Part shown: one piece after another, positions 13,025-23,566 of the stretch
How the letters are laid out: each line of letters opens with the position of its first letter
How positions within the stretch are numbered: the stretch's first letter is position 1
Assembly (NCBI RefSeq): GCF_021347895.1
Contig: NC_067119.1
Span: 6,212,534 to 6,276,533 of the forward strand
DNA length: 64,000 nucleotides
Source of the DNA: Acanthochromis polyacanthus
Taxonomy: Eukaryota > Chordata > Actinopteri > Pomacentridae
Reading direction: 5' to 3'
Translations under genes and position numbers: made by a program
Notes under the pieces: generated by a model
Told to the model about the DNA's origin: nothing
Seen by the model: the letters and a program-made list of their open reading frames with translations, nothing else
Database searches by the model: none

Positions 13025-13535
13025 GACACCAGAACCAGCACTGGGGTCCTGCTGTCTGTCTGTGTTTCTGTCTGTCTGTACTCACCACCTGGATCAGATC
13101 CTGAGCCAAAAACGCAGCCTTGGTGGAAAACTGGCTGCTGGAGGAACGCAGCTCGGGGATGTTTTTTGTCACTTGCTGCAGCTTTTTGGACTTAAATGAG
13201 TGATTGTCGTCGTCCCGGGCTCCGGTCCATGTGTGCCGCCGCCAGATGGAAACTTATTGTCGCGTCCTTTGGGTGCTGACGGATCTCATTTTTCCCAACA
13301 CGGGCTTTTGTTGTGTCTTTTGTGTGCGTAATGGACTGGCCTGGTTACTTTGGTACGGAAACGTCACCACGTGGGAGGGAGACGGGCCCGTGATTGACGG
13401 GCGCGCTGACCAATGGGTGAATGGACGAGACCGTGCTGCGTTCAGGCTCCCGTGGGAAAGATGGGGACTCGATTGTGAGTCACATTCAAGTGGAAATGGG
13501 CTAGGTTTTTTCCTCCATTCAGTCTGTGTTTTGTA

Positions 13536-13694
13536 CAGAGTGTCCCTAAAGTCTGGAAGTCTCATTAAATACGGTTTTGTCGACAGAAGAAAGAGCTGAG
13601 CTGGTACTTCTCAGTGAAAGATGGACATTTAATCGTTCGACAAAGCCATATTTAATGAGATTTCCTCTATGTACAGACTTTCGGGACACCCCTG
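13536..13694. mobile_element. Mariner/Tc1-superfamily MITE with TA target duplication
   Basis: The 159-bp element is bounded by TA on both sides. Its ends are CAGAGTGTCCCTAAAGTCTG on the left and the inverse of CAGGGGTGTCCCGAAAGTCTG on the right. Inverted similarity continues inward through (A)TCTCATTAAATAYGGYTTTGTCGA for roughly 55-60 bases, leaving a short loop. The same terminal sequence and loop words (AGAAAGAG, TGGTACTTCTCAGTG) recur at 20549-20680 in a copy that still has transposase sequence, so this is an internally deleted derivative of that family. Confidence 0.8.
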
Positions 13695-13696
13695 TA

Positions 13697-14299
13697 CATA
13701 CACTACTGCTCAAAAATGTTTGTGTCACCCAGACGATTTCATTTTTTCCACGTAAACTGACTGTTTGCTGGACAAATAAAGGCATCTTTTGGGCTTATTA
13801 TGGACTAATCAAATGAAAACATAACTGATATTTGGGCAGCTGCAACCAGAGAACATTTCAGTAACATGCTGAATCACCACTAAGTCATTGCATCTTCATT
13901 TTCAGTCCATTTCTGGCAATCAAAGCAAGAGAAAACACATTACAGCTCCTGATTATGCACCAAACGCTTCATCAAAAAGGTATTTAGTAGTGAATGAACT
14001 CTGCAATTATTTTTACTTTGATATTCAGTCACATTTTGCTTTTTTGCATCAAAACTTTTTGTAAATATATATACACTAGTGTTCAAAAGTTTGGGGTCAC
14101 CCAGACAATTTCATATTTTCCATGAAAACTCTCACTTTTATTAATGTGCTAAAATAACTGCACAAGGGTTTTCTAATCATCAGTTAGCCTTTCAACACCA
14201 TTAGTTAACACGATGTAGCATTAGAACACAGGAGTGATGGTTGCTGGAAATGTTCCTCTGTACCCCTATGGAGATATTCCATTAAAAATCAGCTGTTTC
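13697..14299. mobile_element. Tc1-type MITE fragments (two adjacent)
   Basis: 14074-14299 begins TA|CACTAGTGTTCAAAAGTTTG and matches, almost base for base, the first 200 or so bases of the complete MITE at 23227-23566 (shared: GGGTTTTCTAATCATCA, GATGTAGCATTAGAACACAG, GGAGATATTCCATTAAA). The right half is missing. 13697-13760 has related ends (ACTACTGCTCAAAAATGTTTGTGTCACCCAGACGATTTCAT) and is probably a second, more diverged relative running up to about 14070. Confidence 0.65.
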
Positions 14300-14400
14300 C
14301 CTTATTTCTTAATGTAATTTTTGTTTTTCTGCTGTGCTTTGTAAGTTAATCTCGTCTATGTCCCGTTCATACGGCAGAACTGACAATAAAGTTGACTTTT
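14300..14400 (+). mobile_element. Possible LINE/SINE 3' tail fragment
   Basis: CTGCTGTGCTTTGTAAG and the GACAATAAAGTTGACTT-like ending resemble 3' tails of fish non-LTR elements. Too short to assign. Confidence 0.3.
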
Positions 14401-15826
14401 TAACTTCACTTTTGTCCAGATGTTCCCCATGTTTTTGTACAATCCTCTTTGCTGCTCTAACTTTGCATTGCTGGATCAATAGAGGCTTTTCTTACTTTTA
14501 TTGATGTAGAATTTTTAAGAATATCGGTTTATGAAATGTTTTGATACACAAAGAAAAGAGGAATCAGGATAAAGCTGAAACAAGAAGACAATGGATGCAA
14601 AAGTACAAAATGTCCTCATTAGGATTGCAACTAACGATTACTTTTGTTGTACTAAACAGATTAGTATCTATTAAACAACATCTCTGACTTTGAATTGTAA
14701 AAATGGCAAAAAAAAAAAAGAGTTCAAAACCATATTCTATCTGCTGTAAGACATAAATTCAGCTCCCACCAGACGTCTGTGATGAAACTAAATCACAAAA
14801 CACATGTCAGGTCAAGAGGAGACAAAAAAAATCTGCGTGTTGTTGTTTTGTTAAGGCCGAGCTGCTTATTTCCCAGGCGGCCTGAACGCATCGTGGAGGG
14901 GAGGAGGGCGCGCTGAGAGACCCGGATGTGTAAATAAATACAAGATGAGAATATGAATCTGAATCCTGCTGTTTTTCTCATAAGAAGGAGGAAAAAACCT
15001 GCTGTTTACCAGGTGTTGTTTCCACCTGTAGAGCTGTGTGTCGATGAAAGGAGGAGTTCTGTTTTTTTGCGCATCTTTAGCACAATTTTCTCTCAAATGA
15101 GCAAATCTGTGATCGATTATTAACAGATTAACTAGTCTGTGGGTTGATTAAACACTAATGTGGATTATTTTTGTTGCAGAAAAGGAATTTATGTGCTTTA
15201 TAAGGACGTCAAACATTAAATCTGATGTTTAGATTGGAATAGATTCCAAGTGTTTTTTTTTTTCCAAATTTGTGCCACACGAGGCGCGTTTGACAGTCAA
15301 TAAATGTTTCTGTGGATTAAAACGCGCAGAACCAGCAGCCTGCTCGCCCCTCTTGCTTCTCCTGCAGCTGCTGCGTGTTTATCTGCATCATCCTGATCCA
15401 CATCTGGAATAAGAAGATGATGATGACAGGAAACACGAGGGGGAGAAAACAGAAAAAATGGGCTAAAATTAAAACACAAAGCCTTGTCCTCGTCTTACCC
15501 TTGAGGACACGCGTCAGCTTTCAGACCACAACAACAATCCATGTTGCTTATTTGATTATTTATTTGGTGATTTCTGGTTCCCTCCTCTTCCTCCTCCTCT
15601 CTCGCACGGGGAGAAGGAGAAGATTTGTGTTGCAACACCTTGAAACCGCCTCACCATGAGGGAGGAGGACGGATGTCAACACGCCGCCGCTCGCTGCAGC
15701 TTCCTTTCCTTCCAGGAGGCGCAGCGCTGCGTGAGCGTTATGAAATCCGTCCTTTCTCTGTGTTTTTGTCGCCCTGTTCACGTGGCATCATAAGCCTCCC
15801 CCCGCCTCCTCTCCAAACCAAACCAA

Positions 15827-15856
15827 AAAAAGAAAAAAAAAGAAAAAAAAAAACTG
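15827..15856 (+). repeat. A-rich simple repeat
   Basis: A-tracts broken by single G bases. No tail-bearing element is recognised next to it. Confidence 0.7.
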
Positions 15857-16219
15857 ACCGAGATCTGCGGCCAAAAGAGCGCACAGAGGATGGAGACGCC
15901 AAACGAACTGCACGTCTTTTCTTTGCTCCTGAACGTCACACGAAGATCAAATTGCAAAACTCATTAAAGCAACACGCTTATAATTAATGTAAGGAGGTTA
16001 TTTAGAGGCCTGGGGTTATGTAAATCCACCCGAGAGGAGCCAAAAGACACGCGTAAAATGCAAGTTTCCGCAGGAGAATGATGGAAACGTCCGGAGGTTT
16101 AAAGTTGTTTTTCCAGTTTAAAGGTGATAAATGATGGGGCAGGTTTTTGGTGCAACAGGAAACAAAACATGCAAAGTGTGACAGAAAAGCTGCAAATATC
16201 AGATTCAGAGGCTGTCCTC

Positions 16220-16850
16220 CAGCTTCACTCACCCCAAACACTCTCACCGTCCCCCCCGTCGGACTCCGAAAACCTCCCGGTGCAGGACTCGGTGCCTCTC
16301 CCCTCCGTGGAGCCGCAGGAGTCTGGATTACCGGTGGAAAATAAAAAATAAAAACACCCCATACACCTTTTACCGTCCCATAAAGGCAGCAGCAGCAGCC
16401 CGTTCAGGTCGAACCCAGCAGAACCAAACAAGTCTCCCCGAGCATCAGCGAGCCGAACCGTGAAGCGATTTCTCCGGTGGTCCCATCACAGTGCGGACAT
16501 GACGGAGGAGTTTCACCTCTGAGCACCTTCAGCTTCTTCAGGACAGGCCGAGCTGTCCCGTCTGCGGCCTTATTTATACCGAGCGGCTCCGTGATGCGCA
16601 GCGCGTCTCACTTCTGCACGAAGACGCACGACGCTGGACCGAACCGGACCGACCGACTGTGTCTCTGCTGCCGCCACACCGGAGCTGAGAGCTGCGTAAA
16701 TAGGGAAACTTGTAGGGGCGAGAAAGTGCAGAAAAAGCGGCGTTTTATTTCATGGACCGATGCTGCCTTTAAGGGCCGCGGGACAAACGAGTGTCAGAAA
16801 CTGTGCGCGTAAGGAAACAACGTGGATCACGTCTGAACAAGTTTAATGGA
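16220..16850 (-). promoter_or_regulatory. CpG-rich segment with minus-strand TATA box; candidate ypel1 promoter
   Basis: This block is clearly richer in G+C and CpG than its surroundings. On the minus strand it has TATAAATA (plus positions 16571-16578) inside GGTATAAATAAGG. About 30 bases further along that strand lies a GC-rich, exon-like stretch (roughly 16540 down to 16390). Transcription from here would run toward the ypel1 exon at 6.7 kb. No start site, CCAAT box or donor is certain, so the gene assignment is inference from strand and position. Confidence 0.4.
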
Positions 16851-17671
16851 ACAGCGGTGGAAAGTTGGAAATAAACACAGAAATACAATCAGAAAACATA
16901 ACATCAACATGAAATATGAACAAATATGTAAATATTAGATCAATAAAACGCTAAAAAGTCATAAAAATGAAGTTTTCTTTGTTTTCTCTTCACGTTTTGT
17001 ACCGTGGGTCAAATTGACTCGTTTTAAAGCTTGAAAATGAGAGAGGGGGGACTTATTTTCACAGTGAATCTTCTCATGTCAACATTTTCAACATTTTTGG
17101 GAAATCTCTGAACATTTTTGGTGGGAAAAAGAAATGTTAAAAGTGTTTCTTCTGAACATTCACAAAAAATCAACCAAAATCCGGTGAATTTCGCTGGATT
17201 TTGGTTGATTTTTTTGGTAAATGTTCTTAAAGAAAATATTAGAAGTTTTACTGATATATATGTAATCACTTTAGATATATTTTTTAGGATTTTAAAGAAG
17301 ATTTTTACTCATTTTTTGAAAATATTTACAAGAATTTTCTTGCTAAATTTGGGGAATTTCTTAAACAATGAAAACTTTAACCAAAACTTTTGAGGAATTA
17401 TTGGAATTTTCTTCCTGAAGGTTTTGCAAATTTTCAGAAATTTGGGGAAATTTTTCTAAATTTTTGGATTTTTCAGACAAAGAAACAAAGTTTTTTGGTG
17501 CTCGTAAATGAAGACAAGAGGGTTAATGGCACAGCGGTGGAAAGTTGGAAATAAACACAGAAATACCAATGGGAAACGTGACATCAACATGAAAAATGTC
17601 CAGATATTCAAATATTAAATCAATAAAATGCTAAAACTCATAAAAATGAAATTTTCTTTCTTTTCTTTTAA
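16843..17671. repeat. Direct duplication of host DNA flanking a palindromic MITE
   Basis: A segment of about 143 bp starting right after TTAA (16843-16846) with TGGAACAGCGGTGGAAAGTT is repeated from 17527 (after TTAA at 17523-17526). The second copy ends at another TTAA (17668-17671). Both copies contain GGAAATAAACACAGAAATAC, ACATCAACATGAAA, ATCAATAAAA and CATAAAAATGAA in order. The MITE at about 16991-17522 lies exactly between them. Confidence 0.85.
16991..17522. mobile_element. Palindromic TTAA (piggyBac-like) MITE, copy 1
   Basis: The right end reads GAAGACAAGAGGG|TTAA and the left end is a decayed form of the other terminus (GTGGGTCAAATTGACTCG). The centre is a long, imperfect palindrome around AATCAACCAAAATCC/GGATTTTGGTTGATT. 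TTAA target sites and CCCT-type termini are hallmarks of piggyBac-group elements; no transposase is present. Assignment to piggyBac rests on those features. Confidence 0.75.
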
Positions 17672-17919
17672 GTTTTCACCCACATCTCCTTTTATTACTC
17701 ATCTAAAAAGCAGTTTAATTGTTATTAAATCACTCAATATGAGATTTTAAAGAACATAAACTGAAAACAAACTGACTCTTCAGGTTACTGAAGTTGTTTG
17801 AGTTGAAAATATAGATTATCTTATTGTGTAAGAGTGATTGAAGGCTTTAAAGAGAACTCAGAGTGTCTCAACGTGTAACTTGTTTCTCTCTGGTTATGAC
17901 ATCTGTGGTTGGAGTTGAT

Positions 17920-18585
17920 CAATAAGCACTATTATGTATGTTTTTACAATCAATATCAAGATTTTACAGCTTTTACTTCCTCAAAAAGTTGATCAACATT
18001 CGCACAGTTGATGTTTAGCTGTCAATAGTCACTATTTATTGAGCATATTTTTTACTAAATACTCACTTTTTCACATTTTTAGGATCAATATTCAGATTTT
18101 ACAGCCTTTATAGCTTTTAAAAGTTGCTGTCATCTGCTATGTATGGAGCATTTTTTCACTAAATAATCAGTTTTTAAGTTTTTGCTGAATATATTCTGAT
18201 TTTACATCCTTAAAATGTCTATTAAGCATATTTTTGCCACAGAATCATAGTTTTTATGTTTTTACTATAAATATGCAGATTTCAGTCTTTACATCATCAA
18301 AAAGTTTAAAAACAGTCTGCTGATTGATGTATAGCCACTAATTATGACTATTTCTCAAGCATATCCTTGCTATACAGTCAGACTTTTAAATTTTTTTTTG
18401 CTGTTAACATTTATATTTTACAGCCTTTTAAGCTTCAAACAGTCAGTTGGTTGATTTTTAGCTGCTAATAGCTACTCTTTATTGAGAATACTTTTGCTAA
18501 GTAATCAGATTTAGATGTATTTATCTTGAGTATTTACATTTTACAGCCTTTAAGGCTTCAGACTGTCTGCTGGTTGATGTTTCTC
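17920..18585. repeat. Degenerate tandem repeat, about five or six units
   Basis: Units of variable length (about 105-170 bp) repeat the word order: TTGATGTTTAGCTG(C/T)(C/T)AATAG, TATTTATTGAGCATA, TTTGCTAAATAATCA, TTTTA, then ATATTCAGATTTTACAGCCTTTA. Divergence is high. It lies immediately left of the CpG-rich segment at 18.65 kb. Confidence 0.6.
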
Positions 18586-18649
18586 TGCTTCTCTTTCGAC
18601 CAAAACAACTAAAAAAACAACACATTTTCTTCTTTAAAACTGATGCTAG

Positions 18650-18990
18650 TGGAGGTCCGTGAAGGCAGCAGTAGCCTAGCTACACAGCCTGTTCTACAAA
18701 TAGCGTCCAATCAGCGACCAGAAGAACCTCCCTCCGGCCAATCACCTGCCGGGCAGGGCGGGGCTACGTCATCGCAGCCAATCAAGCCGAGGCCAGGCTA
18801 TTGACGCTCGCCCGCGTGGCCGACAGTTGTTTTTGGCAGTGCGCGCCACCGACGCAGACGCGTGCCAAAAAGCCAACAACTTGGCGCGCATGCGTGGCCG
18901 CATTGCAAGCACGTGGTCGAAACGGAGCAAGTAAACAAACCGTGGAGGGATCGATGGAGCTGATCGGTGATTGATGGTCGCGTTTTCAAA
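18650..18990. promoter_or_regulatory. CpG-island promoter with three CCAAT boxes, GC box, CRE-like and NRF1-like sites
   Basis: In about 300 bases there are three CCAAT boxes in one orientation (18707-18711, 18738-18742, 18778-18782), a GC box GGGCGGGGC (18756-18764) directly abutting TACGTCA (18765-18771, CRE/ATF-like), an NRF1-like GCGCATGCG (18886-18894) and a CACGTG E-box near 18911. This is the arrangement of a housekeeping CpG-island promoter (NF-Y, Sp1, CREB/ATF, NRF1). It sits between the mapk1 3' end and the ypel1 exon. It could drive ypel1 leftward, an unseen non-coding transcript rightward, or both. No exon was identified next to it. Confidence 0.55.
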
Positions 18991-18999
18991 ATAATGTTT

Positions 19000-20548
19000 T
19001 ATTCAGAGTCACTTTACAGAAAAACATTAATAATTCATTTATTTTGTCAATTTTCTTTTAATCTGCATTTGTTTTATATTAATTTTTTATGTATTATTCT
19101 CGATTCATAAAACAAAAAGGCTTAAATTTAAAGTTAATATTCTTAAAATTATCAGTTTATCTTCATCCTTTCAAAATAAAAGAAGTTTGTGGTCAAATTT
19201 AATGTGAATTCTACTATAAAGCTTTGATTTAATTGTAAAAAATTAAAGAAATAAACCGCGCTGCGGCTCTGAGGCTGTAAAACTGAATGACGTTTATATT
19301 TATGAATCAGCTGCTGAGTGGACAAACCAGTCACTGCAGTGGAGCTCATCAAACTGTCCAACAGCGCCACCTCCAGGCAGCACTGAACACAACACCCAGC
19401 TTATTCAATGGTCTCTGTTTTAGTTGTTTGATTCAGTTTGAAATGATAAAAATCTCATTTCAAAGCACTACATATTGAATCCAAACTATTTTTGAAGGAA
19501 ATAGTTTAAATTAATTTAGAATTCCATTCGTTTAAAATGTAAAAAGAAGATTTAATGAACACGAATCTGCTGTTTTTTCTGTCGAAGTTTGTACGAAATC
19601 ATCTCAAATTAATTCCTGCACTAGAAAATCTTATATCTAATCCAGTTTTCGTAAATATTTCCATGATTTAGTGCTATTTTATACCCATGATTAGAGTTTT
19701 GTCCTGTTTTCTGCTACATTTATGATCTGGAATAAGGTTAATGTGGTTCTGTTCTGTGGCCTCTGTTGTCATTTAAAGGGAAAAACTGACAGCTAAGTAT
19801 ATAAAAAAACTAATGCAAGAAATACAACATGTACACAGCTTTCAGAGGGTTGACGGGGGATACCTTCTGCTTAATATTTACAATAAGTACAATTTGATCC
19901 TCCTAATAAAAACTGTAAAGAACTAGTTTAACATTTATTCACTGTGCCTGAATTATGTATAAATTTCCACCATAAACAGATTTTTGTATGTCTTTTTATC
20001 AATCAGTAAATCAGAAAATACTGTGAAAAAGTGAGGTTTTACCATGATTGTAATCCTAAAAATTGACCTGTGTGTGAAAAAAAGCTCCTCCAGTGTCTTT
20101 TCTTGGTGGATATTGTTTTCATACATACACACTATAATTTATAGTTTAACTTTTAGTATGTCATCAGATAATTATATAACATCATTGACAGGTCACTGAC
20201 ACAAGTCCATAATGAGTGATTTATTTGTATTACCACCTTAAATAAACTAAATGTGATTTTAAAACATGTAAATAAGGTTTCAACTCATTAAATTGCGTAC
20301 ATTTTCAGAACAGAGATCTGAACACCGCATGAAGTCAGGTTCAAAACTCTTCTTTCATTTTTGATGAAAGATTTCAGAAGCTTTCATTTTAGAACTTGAA
20401 TCAGAAAACACAAAGAACCAGAAAAAATGTGCTTTTGACAGGTTTTTAGCCCAAAAAAATCTCAAAATCGGTGAGTACATGAACAGCATGCTCTTACCTG
20501 TAATGTTTCATCTTAATTGGACATATCATTTTCACATATACACATTAT
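19000..20548. other. Intergenic, AT-rich, nothing recognised
   Basis: I see no exon, RNA gene or clear element. The AGCGCCACCTCCAGGCAG-type word near 19361-19378 is a weak CTCF-like match only. Confidence 0.4.
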
Positions 20549-20960
20549 AGGGTGTCCCTAAAGTCTGGACACACAGAAATCTCATTAAATGTAATTTTTT
20601 TTGTCTCCACAGATTAAATATGGCTTTGACAAGAAGAAAGAGTTGAACTGGTACTTCTCAGTGGACATTAAAGATGGACGTATAGAGATTTTTTTTGGGG
20701 GGGGGCTAGCATGAATTTTATCCATTACCAATTCTTTAGTTTCGGCTGATACATTTGGTCGTCCAGAACGGGGTTTGTCCATGAAACTGCCCGTTTCTTT
20801 CAACTTTTGAATCACCTTCACCACCGTGGAAAGTCCAAGTGGAATCCTCCTTGGATGACGTGCATTAACTTCATCTGCTATCATTGGATATATACCCATC
20901 CTAGATGAACGCATCCAACGATCAACAGTTTTTTTGGTCATTAAATTGCCACATAAGGCT
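20549..20960 (-). pseudogene. Internally deleted mariner/Tc1-superfamily element with transposase N-terminus
   Basis: The terminus GGGTGTCCCTAAAGTCTGG at 20550 matches the MITE at 13536. On the minus strand, 20941 down to about 20695 encodes a start-to-linker fragment beginning MTKKTVDRWMRSS and running through a helix-turn-helix-like stretch (STVVKVIQKLKETGS) to the linker DKPRSGRPNVSAETKE, which is typical of Tc1/mariner-superfamily transposases. After residue 85 or so the frame runs into sequence homologous to the element's 3' end, so the DDE/D catalytic domain is deleted. The 5' terminal inverted repeat expected just right of 20941 was not found. It cannot encode an active enzyme. Confidence 0.65.
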
Positions 20961-22560
20961 TTGATGAGCAGAATATAACAGCTGATGCATGACGTCCACT
21001 TTAATGCAGTTAGAATAAAAGGTTTTAACAGATATTTTGCAAGAGATTGAAGTATTTATAGATATGAGATGCAATATTTCAGGGTAATAAATATTATTAA
21101 AGACAATAAAGAAGTGAAAATAGCTGGGAGATCATCCGCTGCTGGTTTGGAACATCAGAAAATAAAATAAAAGTGGATTAATTGGAAGTTTTCTTGAAGT
21201 GTGGAGCACAAAAACACTTCACACGTGTCGATGAAGGTACAGTGTTTTTAATGAACGTCTATTTAAATGTCATGGCAAAGTTGCAAAAAGAAAAAAAAAC
21301 ATTAAGAAACAGACTTTCTTTTCAAAGTAGCAGTCAGTCTTTAATAATAGCAAATGCTTCGTTCAAGTCAAATCCTTCACACGACAGCAAAAAAAAACAA
21401 CAAAAAAAAACAAAAATAAAAACTGACCGATCAATTTAAAAACAGTTTCTATGGCAGGTCAAACAGAAGAATCCTTTAAAAGACAACTAAGGGTCTTATT
21501 TTTCTCTTTTTTTTTGTTTAAATCTCTTTCAGAAACTACACAATTAAAGGTTTATACTGATCAAAACATACAGAGTGAAGTAGTTCCACTGGAGACAACT
21601 CAAACGAGATTAGTGTCTGATAGAAACATAACATTCATCTTACAATAAAAATATATGCACAAAAACATCGAGGAAAGAAAAGAGAAAGAAAAGAAAAGAA
21701 GAAGGGCAACGCAAAAAAATATATATAAATGTTTCATCTTTTTCAATACAGTCACAAATCACACAGCTGTGGCAACGAATCTCTTTAAAAATGTACAGAA
21801 ATGAAAGATTCCCTCCCACTTGATTGTTTTTAAGAGCGTTATACTGCGATTACGACGGAGTCCCGACTGAACGAAAGCTGCACATCAAATCTTGGATATC
21901 AAGACTATCAAAAAAGGCACAAACAGACAGATTTGCACAAAGAACTCGGCAGAAGCTTCATTTGTTTTTTTTACGTTTTATACAACTAATCCCAGTAAGG
22001 TTTCCAGTGCCCTTAATGTTCTCGTTAAAACACCCCTCCCAAAAAAAAAAAAAAAAAAAAATTAGACTATCTACAGGCAAGTCAAGTCCCGGCAGGCACC
22101 TCAGGGTTACGAGTCTCAAACTACTGTAGAAGAGTGCATTTAATCATCATTTAAAAATCGAATCTCAGCCTCACAGGAATCAGTGAGTGGAAAAAACGGC
22201 CTTTTCTGCAACGGACTTTTGGTCATAAAACTTTTCTTGTTCTAAGAAAATCAGATGAGTTGAGAACAGCTTCAGGGTGCGAGCAAAGAGGGACTCAAAA
22301 GTGTAATTTCGCACTAATTATAGGAAAGATATTACAGATAAATGCCACTTTAGTTGATTTTTAGAAGGATTTTCTTGAATGTTCAATTCAGCGATTACAG
22401 GAATTGATTTTTCATCAATTCGACGGGTTTACAACCAATTAAAGCAACAAATGTTTGTATGATTTTGTTTTGTGCTACAAGCTTTGTAAAAATGTTGTGT
22501 TTAGACAAGCGAACGAGCAGAATCGGAGCACTGGGTGAAGTCAGCGTCAAAGTTCTACTT
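20961..22560. other. Intergenic or distal 3'UTR of mapk1, no gene
   Basis: There is A-rich simple sequence (GAAAA-type near 21675-21705 and an A20 run near 22039-22060) but no coding signal. Non-repetitive sequence at 21.2-22.3 kb could be a longer alternative 3'UTR of mapk1 on the minus strand. ATTAAA-type signals exist on that strand, for example around 21250 and 21340, but this is not decisive. Confidence 0.3.
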
Positions 22561-22572
22561 TCTAATTAAACA

Positions 22573-23222
22573 CAGGGGGTCCTTGACTTACGCCAGAGTT
22601 CCGACTTACGGCGAAAATCAACTGGTGTCGGAACTATGTCGAAAATGAAAACAAAGCTGTTACGTGCATCACGATATCGATCAGTTCTTCGTAAAAGTCA
22701 TGAATACCAACGACTTTCATCCATCCATCCATTTTCTTCTGCTTATCTGGGGTCGGGTCGCGGAGGCAGCAGACAAAGCTCGTCATCCCAGATTTCCCTT
22801 CCCTCAGCAACGCTTTCCAGCTTTTCCTGGGGGATCCCGAGGCGTTCCCAGGCCAGATGAGATACATAATCCCTCTAGAGAATACTGGGTCAACCTCAGG
22901 GCCTCCTCCCAAAGGAAGCCCTCCATAGGGATTCAAATCAGATGGCCAACCCACCTCAGCCGGCTCCTTTGGATGGGAAGGAGCAGCGGCTCTACTCTGA
23001 GCTCACAATGACTTTCATGCACGTCTGAGTCATTTTACAAGAAGACAACAGAACAAGTTGCACTGTTTTTACAACTTGATCTACTTGGGAGCCATAATGA
23101 AGGGAGAAAAGTTGATGAATGTAGCACAATCCAAGGTGGCGTACAACCACTCACCAACTAGTTCCATGAAACCAGTTCTGACGTAACGATGAAACGTCGT
23201 ACGATAAACCGAGGACCCCCTG
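22573..23222. mobile_element. MITE with CAGGGGGTCCT termini, split by a retrotransposon tail
   Basis: The left end CAGGGGGTCCTTGACTTACG is matched in inverse at the right end (TAAACCGAGGACCCCCTG). Inside, an unrelated 289-bp segment (22721-23009) is flanked by GACTTTCAT on both sides. A related copy in opposite orientation begins at 51228. The superfamily is not certain. Confidence 0.7.
22721..23009 (-). mobile_element. 3' tail of a non-LTR retrotransposon (RTE/Rex-like)
   Basis: The segment starts with (CCAT)n then TTTTCTTCTGCTTATCTGGG, GGTCGGGTCGCGGAGGCAGC, GAGGCGTTCCCAGGCCAG and AGCAGCGGCTCTACTCTGAG. This is a very common 3' tail of teleost LINEs, in inverse orientation so that the (ATGG)n tail is on the left. 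It is flanked by a 9-bp target duplication GACTTTCAT (22712-22720 and 23010-23018). It is 5'-truncated, as usual for such insertions. The exact clade is uncertain. Confidence 0.75.
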
Positions 23223-23226
23223 TGTA

Positions 23227-23566
23227 CACTACCGTTCAAAGGTTTGAGGTCACCTAGACAAAACTCACACTTTTATTCATGTGCTAACATAACTGCACAA
23301 GGGTTTTCTAATCATCAATGAGCCTTTCAACACCATTAGCTAACACAATGTAGCATTAGAACACAGGAGTGATGGTTGCTGGAAATGTTCCTCTGTACCC
23401 CTATGGAGATATTCCATTAAACATTTCCAGCTAGAATAGTCATTTACCACATTAACAATGTCTAGACTGGATTTAAGATTCATTTAATGTTGCCTTTTAA
23501 TTGAAAAACACATTTTCTTTCAAAACTAAGGACACTTTAAGTGAAGCCAAACTTTCAAACGGTAGT
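23227..23566. mobile_element. Complete Tc1-type MITE (about 340 bp)
   Basis: It begins TA|CACTACCGTTCAAAGGTTTG and ends with the inverse (CCAAACTTTCAAACGGTAGT). The interior matches the truncated copy at 14074-14299. No coding sequence is present. This family is widespread in percomorph fish genomes. Confidence 0.85.

Noticed and set aside
13204..13599. 131-codon plus-strand open frame and its antisense partner
   Set aside because: It runs into a MITE at its 3' end and has no recognisable protein pattern.
17024..17393. Phe/Asn/Lys-rich frames, also at 30147-30583 and 39219-39548
   Set aside because: They are translations of the palindromic TTAA MITE and recur wherever it occurs.
19361..19378. 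AGCGCCACCTCCAGGCAG as a CTCF site
   Set aside because: It mismatches the core at two central positions.
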